The position numbers and the translations under genes were made by a program. Shown piece after piece: positions 55,551 to 64,000 of a stretch of 64,000 bases of DNA. This DNA is from Aspidiotus rigidus (taxonomy: Eukaryota > Arthropoda > Insecta > Hemiptera > Diaspididae): positions 2,087,501 through 2,151,500 of the forward strand of contig JAVHKY010000063.1 in assembly GCA_035079385.1 (NCBI GenBank), written 5' to 3'. How positions within the stretch are numbered: position 1 is the first letter of the stretch; every line of letters starts with the position of its first letter. Below the pieces are notes generated by a model that had not been told where the DNA came from, made no database searches, and was given only the letters and a program-made list of their open reading frames with translations.

Positions 55551-57307
55551 ATTGTTCTTTGCTCGATTGCAATATATTGACCCGAATTTGAACTTGTACG
55601 AACAGTATTATTACAAAAATAGGTCGTCGGAGCTTGGCCCTTAGATTCCTATACTTGAAGAACGCAAAAGCATGATAAGAACGTATTGGCTTATTTTTAT
55701 TTATAAGACTTTCTAATATTCAGGATAGTTCAAAATTGCGTTCTTTTCCAGGTCTCAAATAATGATATGAAATGGAATACGTGCTCAAAAAGAATTTTAT
55801 TTCTAAAAATTCTGGATAAAATATTCTATCCTTTTTTTAGAGAGTAACAGAAGTTTACAGGTATAATCATTTGCGATACAGTTATCTAACATCTCTCTCA
55901 TATAAACACACAACAAATTGTAGTTCTTTAAGGAAGCAAAGGATCTGATCTACTTTTAAAAAGTAGGTAAGCAAAATTTTTAAAATTTATTGTACATATT
56001 ATGTATCCAAGAAGGGAGAAGGCTTCAATATTGCGAATGGTCTTGGAAATATCTTTGATTTTGAAATTTCGGATACAAAATATTAATTTGTTGGAGTGAC
56101 GATTTAGAATCTCCAAGAAGGTAACGCATATTTTTTTCTCCTTTTTCATCTCAGAGTTTAATTCAATACCGGATTATATTTCAAAGCTTTCAATAATAAC
56201 TTTCTTTCAGCTCATTAGCCTATTTTGAAGTTTTGCGGGGTCGTTTGAGTATATTTTTCAGACCCTACGCTGAATTTCAATCAAAAATCGAAATAAAGAT
56301 TTAAATTTCTTTTTGAGGTAGTGAGGGAGAGAGCAAAGCACTAATTCTGGGACGTGGACTCACAAGTTGTACAAATTTTTGATACCATTTCAAACTCCAT
56401 TCCATCATATACAGAATTTTCAAGATATGAAATCATAAGACTCAATATTCTCTCTTAGAACTTCCTTCAGAAAAATCATAATTGAAGAAATCAATAAGTA
56501 TCATCGTCACATCTAAACTAAAATTGGAATCAAAAGAAAGTTCTCATTCATTGAAGGAAATCAGGTGAAATTTCTGAAATTTTCTTATGACTAGATAACA
56601 ACAAGGGTAGTTTTAGTATTGTTTCCTTTCATGGTTGAATAAGATTCAGATTACTGTTTCACATATGCCTCTTGAGTAGTTTTCCTTCTTTCTTAATGAT
56701 GATGGTGCAAAGTAACATGGTTAAACATGATATAGGTAATGACGAAAAGTTATGAAACAAAAATTTAGTGTTTCGATTAGGTTGAAGGGGAAAAAATTAA
56801 ATAATGTTACAATCATATATCTTCTAAGGCATTTACATTGGTCGATTCTCAACGTCCTCAATACAGCACTACAAACTGAACTAGTGCATTGTAGTCTAGT
56901 TAATACATCCACATCAACCTCATTTTGCTGTCATTCACCAATCAAAATCGAGCTCTGAAAGCTAATGCTGTTGTGATGTCACAGCGTATTGTTTGCTAGG
57001 GAACTTTATTTTTTTTAATTTATCATTATTTTTTAAACCTGCGGATGCATAAGGGCTAGGATAGAATATTTCATCCAGAATTTTTAGAAAAATATTCTTT
57101 GTGCACGTATCCCATTTTGTATCATTATTTATGAACTGGAAAGGAACGCAATTTTAAACTATCCTGAATATTAGGAGGATGTTCTTATCATGCTTTTGCG
57201 TTCTGGTAGGATTCTCAGAGCTATAGCATCAACACCCTACTTTTGTAATAATACTGTATAGAAGTTCAAATTTAATTTAAAACATTGCATTCAAGCAAAG
57301 AACATTG
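55551..57307. mobile_element. 1.76-kb element with ~250-285-bp terminal inverted repeats
   Basis: The left arm (55551-55835) and right arm (57055-57307) are reverse complements with moderate divergence and a few indels. Shared blocks include TTGTTCTTTGC, ACAGTATTATTACAAAA, GAACGCAAAAGCATGATAAG, AATATTCAGGATAGTTnAAA and AAAAATTCTGGATnAAATAT. The 1.2-kb interior has no frame with a recognisable domain, so the element is non-autonomous. Target duplications are not clear. Superfamily unknown. Confidence 0.85.
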
Positions 57308-57384
57308 TTTTTCTTCCCTATCCCACCCCCTCTCTCTCTCTCTTTCTCTGCCTTTATGCTTTTATTTTTTGATACATGACTCTT

Positions 57385-58690
57385 CTCCTCTAGTGGAACT
57401 TGGACGGATACTTTGAACAACTGCCTGAACTACAACAACTGATTTCACTATACAATTCAATCATCATTACCCTTAAAGAAATCTATCTGAAACCTAAAAC
57501 CTTAGACTAGAACATTTTTAGACACAACCACTTCAACCCACCCAGTAATCATGCCTGTGGAGAAACTGCCTTACTTGTATCCTCCCTACAGCGCCCACTT
57601 GATCTACAATCCCAGTTTGCTACAAAATATTGCAATTTCAATCTGTATCCCACAAGTACACCTTCTACCAATCATCTTCTGCTCACTGTATATCCTTCCT
57701 TTACATAACATCAACTTTTTTGACATAGTCAATCTTATTCAATCACTTACATAATTTGTAGAGACTTTAACGTTCACAGTTTCACCTGGGGTCTTATCTT
57801 GAACAAATTTCACCCAAATTCACGCGGCAACATTTCAGATGACCTACTCCCTGGTAATAATGAACTACCTCTCCTCAACATCCCTGGGACCCCTACTTAT
57901 CTTAATTCTACTTCCGGCTCACTTTCAGCAATTGATCTTGCCTTCTCCTCCTCTTTCCTCTCTCCCAAACTCATTTGGTCTACCCACCCTGACCTATGCG
58001 ACAATGATCACTTCCGTATTCTTATCCAATTGCAAACTCTATCCCATAACAATTTCTGAACCACTGCTTGCTGGCTCATCAACAAAACCAACTAGGACCT
58101 CTTTCAAGACTTCACTTCAAACACGTCATCCCTTTCAGGCCCCTTCAACCCTCCATAGCACTAGAAACATTTACCAAGTTCATTACCAACGCTGCAGAAC
58201 TCTCTATCCTTCACACTTCAGGAACAAAGATACGTAATCAAGTCCCTTGGTGGTCAGACAAAATCCATCAAGCCATCAAAACATGCAAAAAAATTCTTTG
58301 TACTCACAACTTCAACCGCACCCAAACTGATTTGATACTTTTATAAGAAAGCTCGCGCCAAAGCAAGAACTCTTAATCCGTTCTGGAATGAAACAGTCCT
58401 GGAGTTCATTTGTTGCACAATTCAACCACCCTGTGTCCACCTCTACTATATGGAGAGATATCAAGGAACTGACAGGCATTGGTTCCTTCCATCCCATCAC
58501 CCAACTGAAAACGATTACCACAATCACATCAGATCCTCTTCTTATCTCCAAACTACTAGCTAAAGAATTCACCTCTGTGTCTTCTAATGCAAATTACAAT
58601 CCCAATTTCTTAAGTTATATAGTAAACTCCAACAAAAAAAATTTGATCCAAATATTTGTCCCACTTGCTTCCTTGCAGTAGTAATGAAAT
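57385..58690 (+). pseudogene. I/Jockey-like LINE, endonuclease and linker fragment
   Basis: Begins WNLDGYFEQLPELQQLI, the conserved start of an APE endonuclease in Jockey/I-type elements, then EIYLKPKT (about 57480), ICRDFNVHSFTWG (usual GDFNAH motif, with Gly to Arg), LNIPGTPTYLN, SAIDLAF and CDNDHFRI (the SDH motif changed to NDH). The linker region follows with VPWWSDKIHQAIK and KKARAKARTLI. It stops before the reverse transcriptase at about 58690, where a gypsy fragment begins on the other strand. Multiple stops and frameshifts. Confidence 0.8.
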
Positions 58691-58739
58691 CAACTTTCAA
58701 AGTACCGGTACCACTGCATTGATTCTTTCAATCTTTTCA

Positions 58740-59800
58740 GCTGCTCTTGGTGTGGAATTTGGTATAGTACTCCACTATAGATAATCCGCGGTTTGGTTTG
58801 ACATTTAAAAAGTCTAGCCAAGCATGACAGTAGTCTCGGGTATATTTTCTCAATTTTGGAAACCAGAATCTTTCTTTGATAAGGTCTTCTGTCTTCGTTC
58901 CACCTGGATGTCCTGCGTCATCATGTTAAATTCTTAATATTTGGCTGTGGTTGCTCCTGGGAACTACCCAACAAAGTCCTTGTTCTGTTTTTTAATATTA
59001 CTGGTCATTCATGATGATAAAGTCTCGCTTGATTTCTTTTTCCTGTGCATCTGGTTGTTTTGCTTGGAGTGCGGCTAATATTTCTTGACATCTTTTGTCT
59101 TGTTGCTGTGCTACTTTGACCCAACCCTTCTCTTCTAACTCCGTTTTTGCACCGAGTACGACTATTTGTTTGTGTTTCTTTTTTGGTTTCTGTTGGATTT
59201 CTGCTGAGTGAGTCCACATGTCACATGACTGTACCAGGTCGGTATTCAATTTTCATAACAAATTCTTGTATGAGTAGCCACCATCTGGCAATCCTTGTGT
59301 TCAAGTCCTTTTTGGTTAATGTATAGCTTAGGGCGCTTCAATCTGTTATTACTTTGAATGGTTTTCCCTGGAGATAAATTCTGAATTGTTGTAGTGCTCT
59401 GACAATGGCCAGTGTTTCAAGTTTGTAGGAATAGTATCTCTTTTTATCTTTGGTTGTTTGTTGACTAAAGTAGATGATTGATTTTAATGTCTTCTCTGGC
59501 TATCTCTGCATAAGAATTACTCCTATGCCATTACTGCAGGCGTTGATCTGCTGGGTTAAAATTTGCCAACATTGGTTGTTCTGCTGATTCCTATTTTAAT
59601 CCGATAAATGCGTTCTCTTGTATCTCGCTCTATTGAAATTCTGTTGTCTTCTTGGTTAGTAGTGCAGCAATTAGTCCAAAGTTCTTGATATATTTTTGAA
59701 AGTACCTGAGTAATCCAACAAATTGTTTTACTTCATGTACATTGGTAGGTCATGGAAACTTGTTCACTTCTTCAATATTTATTTCCAAACTACAAGTTTT
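58740..59800 (-). pseudogene. Ty3/gypsy LTR-retrotransposon pol fragment
   Basis: The minus strand, from 59800 down: RT thumb (PTNVHEVKQFVGLLRYFQ), RNase H region in broken frames (ILFLQT, then NIEYRPGTVM and HVDSLSRNP near 59210-59240), a linker (58998-59249, 83 codons open), and the zinc-binding start of integrase (HDDAGHPGGTKTEDLI, then ERFWFPKLRKY, about 58830-58930). Order RT, RNase H, integrase is that of Ty3/gypsy elements. The rest of integrase, gag and both LTRs are missing. Many frameshifts; dead. Confidence 0.82.
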
Positions 59801-62150
59801 TTAATAGTCAAGTCAAAAGTAAAATGAGTGAATTTATTTGAGTTTCTTACAAAAAGGAAGTAGGAGATTGTCATAAAATTGGAGAACAATGCGGGTTCAT
59901 CTGTCTGTGTCATCATTTCAAGTACATTTTTTGTGACTTTTGGATTTGCAGAAAACAATAATCTGTGAAAGTGAACTTTTCATAATTTTCTAGTTAGTCT
60001 CTTCATTTTCTAGTGTATCACCGCATACAGAAAAAGATTATCACCTTTTACACATTGTTTCTGTAGTGAATTACCTACCTTGTTAGACAATTTTATATCA
60101 AAAATGGGTTTATATAAGTATGTAGTTTTTTATTGGAAAAAATAGAGGAATTTGAATCACACCTTGTAAATCAATATTGTATCGACTGCCTATTAAGAAA
60201 CCGCCGTCAGTCCAGAATAAGATTTTAGTGCTGTTTGGTGGTAGAAAGCGTTCTGCATCGAATGAGACAATTAGTGCAGCCAGCACAAAAAAATTAGTCC
60301 GGATTAATTTTTATGGCAATTTTCCATTCATTGAGTACCATTTTATTCATCGTTTTTTGTGTTTCCTGTCAAATTTCTAAATATGGACTTACGGCAGTGT
60401 CTTGATAGGCTGTCTGTGTATTATTGGCTTTCCCAGAGCAGTGTTTCAAGAACTACGGAAACCCAGGGTACAACAAAACCTCGTGAGTCCTTTCAAACTT
60501 TTACAACCAAAATTTGGCGAAAAATTTTACAGAGGGCTCGGTTACCTACCCTCAAATTATCATAATAATCACTTCACTCTTAAAAAAGAAGGAAATTTTG
60601 AAAACATTCTTTTTTCTCTTGCAAAATTTGATATTTTGGACTTACAAGGTATTTCGATTGCAGAAACAACATAAATAAACTTTTCTTCTTTTTTCTCTCT
60701 CTTTGAAATTATCGACTTCTCGATCTTACACCTTTGTTACCTTGTTTGTGTAATATTACTCTTTTATCTGTGACAGGTGTTGCTTGAAAGCTGGTTAAAG
60801 TCTTCCTTGAACCTTAATGTTGATTATTTCATACATTCAAATTTGCTATTGAGGTGTGAGGTGCCTGGCAAAGAATTTTCAGGAGGAAGAGTTATATTCA
60901 TGAATTTGGTATTACTTCTCCCACCTTTCTCTTGAACACCTTCTGCTTTGGTACTAATACGTCGCAATCTGCACTATGCTTTCTTCAATTTTTTCTTACT
61001 GCCAAGTGCCAATTTTGTGTGAATATGACGTATCAAGTGGGTAAAGTATTTTGAGCGTACATTATGTCGACTTTATTAATTTGATGTGCACTGCCAGATA
61101 GCTTTTTTTTGGAGGAATGGACCGCCACACCATAGCTCGAGCCACTGGTAAAATACAGTTAAAAAATTTTCTAGATCCTTTATTCCTACGGCTTATTTTA
61201 CCCCGTCTATAGAATTTTTTTGTTATTTTATTCATTCATGAGCAGGCTTTGTTTAGTATCTAACTTACATTGTAGCTTCTCAACCCCAAGGTGACTGTGA
61301 TTACTGCATAAAAATTTTTCCAAGTTTTTCAATAACGTCAATGTCAACTTCTTATTACAACAGTTTGTCATTTGTAAATTGTTTTCTTTTCCTCGTTGAA
61401 TTAGTGAATGTTACTCGGCTAATCCATTAAAATTGACAAAATATGAAACTGACGCCAGAATCTAGCTTACTTCAAGCACATTTAAGAAACCCCTTTATTG
61501 TTTTGTATCAGAATTTCTCCAAAAAACTCCGGAAAGGAACTAGCACAAAACAAGGAAGAAGACAACTTGAGAATCTATTACAAATCTAAAATTTACAAGA
61601 AGAGGAAGATAAATAAATGGTACAGTCAGACCTGAATAAGTCAAACATAGACGAGTCGAAATCATAGATCCTAACTCGAACAAATTTGCTCAGTCCCGAT
61701 ACTCTCATTCAAACCTGCACTATTTCTCTCACAATACCTTAAACACTATCATGGATCACTCGAATTAAAATAACTTCTAATTTTACACGTTCCTCAAACG
61801 TTTCTATGTGTAGAAGTCAAATTTCTATACATGCCTCTAAATTAATTGAAAAAGAATACTAGAAGAATGCTCAGAGATAGAAAAATATTCCAGGGACTAC
61901 AGAAGGTTACCTACCCTCTAATTCTAAAGGCACTGCTAAATCCTACATCGAAAAAAAAAAATTGAAAAGTAAATACACAATCCGCGAAGAAAAAAATAAT
62001 TTACCTATAGGCCACCTACTCCAAAGGGAAGACGAAATACAAACATGAAATATAAATTACAAGCTACCAGCGTGATGACCCGATAGGGTACCTAACGCGA
62101 GTTCAATATTTCCATGCAAGAGGACTGCATTGATTTATATTATTTAGTAT
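59801..62150. other. unassigned DNA
   Basis: No domain recognised in the frames near 60177-60674. There is no obvious LTR beside the gypsy fragment. Confidence 0.4.
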
Positions 62151-62580
62151 ACACCGATAAACCGAGCTCCAAACGTTTTGTACAACATTTTTGAAGTAAA
62201 CTTGTCGGTAAACTGAGCTCCAAACCATTTATATTAAATTGCTGGTCATACACTTGTCGGTAAACCGAGTTCTGTGCGATGTTGTCAATTATTGGACCTC
62301 AGATCTATCATGTTTCTTTCCACTTTCGATATATAAACTTTGAAACAACGCACTCTACATGGTTGACCATCCAACTAAACAGTGATATATATTTGAGAAA
62401 TTTGCGTAATCCGAGTTCCACCTAATATTGCGTCTACTGTATGCTGGAGTCCTTATAATACTATATATATGGTTCACATAATCTGAGCTCCGGGCATCGG
62501 ATCTAAGGATCTCGGATTGGAATATATATTCTAAAACGGAGCTCACATACCGCCGTCATAAATCTATATATATATATGTA
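62151..62580. repeat. ~51-bp tandem repeat and GAGCTCC-motif cluster ending in (TA)n
   Basis: Three ~51-bp units begin at about 62153, 62204 and 62255 with CGGTAAACCGAGCTCCAAAC-like sequence (the third reads CCGAGTTCTGT). More scattered copies follow (AATCCGAGTTCC, AATCTGAGCTCC, ACGGAGCTCA). The cluster ends in TATATATATATGTAAGT. Confidence 0.6.
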
Positions 62581-62835
62581 AGTCACTAAGCGACCTAAAG
62601 AAAAAGACACGTAAATTGCACGATATTTATTTGGTAGAAGCGAGACGAAAAGCATAGATTTTAAAACTCCTGAAATTTACACGGTGTTCACTTGCGGGCG
62701 ACAACCGAGCGTTCAAACAATCAAAACTAAACAAAACCAAATATCATACAAATACAACGATTTAACCATCAAGTCGTGATTAGACAGACAGAAAAAAGAT
62801 GAAAGGAATAAGAAAGACGCATCATTCTTACCTAC
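62581..62835. other. unassigned DNA
   Basis: Nothing recognised. Confidence 0.4.
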
Positions 62836-62958
62836 AATAGCGCAACATTTCGTGCAACGTGCATTGAAACAAAAATAGCCAATCAGAGCACCAGTTGCAT
62901 ATAAAATTCAAACGTGTTTGAAATATTGTTGCATGTTGCACGAAATGTTGCGCTATTG
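62836..62958. repeat. fold-back element, 29-bp inverted ends
   Basis: AGCGCAACATTTCGTGCAAC near 62839 and its reverse complement near 62936 lie in 29-bp arms (62836-62864, 62930-62958) with one mismatch. The 65-base spacer contains a near-palindrome (TTCAAACGTGTTTGAA) and, by chance or not, CCAAT followed by TATAAAA. Small MITE or structured RNA. Confidence 0.7.
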
Positions 62959-62989
62959 CAGCGCACGCCTTATAAATGAGATTTTTTTG

Positions 62990-63770
62990 TTCACGGAACT
63001 CCTCCGAAACTACCCGATCGATTTTTTTGTAATTTGGCTATATTATAGTATTATATCTGAAGATGTGCGCCTGTAATTTTTTGAGGATCGGACAAGTCGT
63101 TCTCGAGAAATTTTCACTTTCTTGAAAAATTTCTGACTATTATGGAAACAGTAAACGATTCTCGATTTTTGAGCTCGCCTCGTCAAGATTGATCTACTAC
63201 AACGCGAGTTATAAACATTTTAAAATAAAAAGTCAGTCAGAGGGTGAAGTACGTTATACTACCACGCTTCGTCCCCTGTCCGCCTTTTTTTTCAAAAATA
63301 TTTACAACTCGCTCTGTAGTCAATCAATCTTACCGAGACTTAGCCCATACAATCGAGAAGCGTTTACTCTTTCGATGTACAAATTCACTTCATCTCCACG
63401 GAATTGAATACTATTCGGAAATCAACGATTATATCAACGATGAACGCGTGTTTGAGTTTTTTTCTAACGACGTTGCCGATTTTCGTATATTCCAACCTAA
63501 TTCTAGAGACGGCCATGGTCGACCTACCTTGTACTGTACAACATCCGACGCGCGTGTTAACATGAGCAAGACTGAAGACTACAAGAAAAATACTACGAAA
63601 ATGGCGTTCTTGCGCAGATTTCTGTCGACGATTTCTCCGTGAAAAACATCGTTCACGCACATAGAAATATATATTTTTGGAATCGTCTTTTCACGTAGAT
63701 AATTTTGAGAAAAAAATTTTACGGGATTTGAAGGGAGTCAAATTCTACACCATAACCGATTATATTTGAC
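62990..63770 (+). repeat. dispersed repeat family X, copy 4 (rearranged)
   Basis: 63030-63110 (TTATATCTGAAGATGTGCGC, then GGATCGGACAAGTCGTTCTC) is the reverse complement of the 5' block of copy 2, while 63600-63760 (CGTTCTTGCGCAG, GGAATCGTCTTTTCACGTA, ACGGGATTTGAA) is in forward orientation like the reverse complement of copy 3. An overlapping 132-codon plus-strand frame (63244-63642) shows no known domain but may be a remnant of what the family encodes. Confidence 0.6.
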
Positions 63771-64000
63771 CCATAGTAATATACAGACGACATTAGACAT
63801 ACCATGCAATTGAAAGGAGAGGCGACGTGAGATATTGTTTTTGAGAATCTATGGATTTGTTAGTAAAGAGAAGCGAGGCAAATAAACTACTATTCGATGT
63901 GAAAAATATAAATTGAGGAGAGAATTCAGATAATTGTGTAGGTATACATATTATACATTAGTGAAGGATATTCAGCTCAAAAATGAGGAAAACTTTTAAA
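63771..64000. other. unassigned DNA
   Basis: Nothing recognised before the end of the window. Confidence 0.4.

Overview
The window is AT-rich animal nuclear DNA, almost certainly from an insect. The only host gene I can name with confidence is the homeobox exon of the Hox gene abdominal-A (44024-44433, + strand). Very sparse coding, long microsatellites and many decayed transposons fit a large-intron insect genome. A hemipteran-type genome is possible, but that is only an impression. No bacterial features, tRNA, rRNA or CRISPR array are visible.

Layout. If abd-A is organised as in other insects, 1-44023 is probably part of the long intron before its homeobox exon. No upstream YPWM-type exon is visible. 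This stretch holds short fold-back elements (0.2-0.8, 9.5, 13.2, 21.5, 21.9 and 25.9 kb), a 5'-truncated R1-like retrotransposon with a 14-bp target duplication (6.7-7.4 kb), an RTE-like fragment joined to a Jockey/CR1-like LINE pseudogene (10.6-12.6 kb), a Mutator-like element with a FLYWCH domain (23.1-23.9 kb), a Penelope-like element (24.4-25.8 kb), and a composite island at 33.5-41.5 kb. In that island a (TTA)n array is interrupted first by a small hAT-like element and then by a full-length R1-clade non-LTR retrotransposon. The retrotransposon has an intact 1036-residue ORF2, while its ORF1 is broken by two frameshifts and a stop.

After the abd-A stop codon, 44434-46.1 kb is probably 3' UTR, and the rest would face the Ubx side of the complex by analogy with other insects. 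It contains a 350-bp compound microsatellite (47.2-47.6 kb), a 111-bp (CT)n run (49.9 kb), a second Penelope-like remnant (50.6-52.0 kb), a possible secreted-peptide exon on the minus strand (52.8 kb, weak), a DNA element with ~200-bp inverted ends and a Ginger/KRBA2-like integrase tail (53.9-54.7 kb), a 1.76-kb element with ~250-285-bp inverted ends and no recognised gene (55.6-57.3 kb), an I/Jockey-like LINE fragment (57.4-58.7 kb), a Ty3/gypsy pol fragment in the opposite direction (58.75-59.8 kb), and tandem and fold-back repeats to the end.

Most of the window is therefore one Hox exon inside a dense graveyard of mobile elements. I see no clear new molecular system. The best leads are the R1-clade element embedded in a microsatellite, hammerhead-like motifs at the ends of both Penelope remnants, the large fold-back element, and an unnamed repeat family present at four loci.
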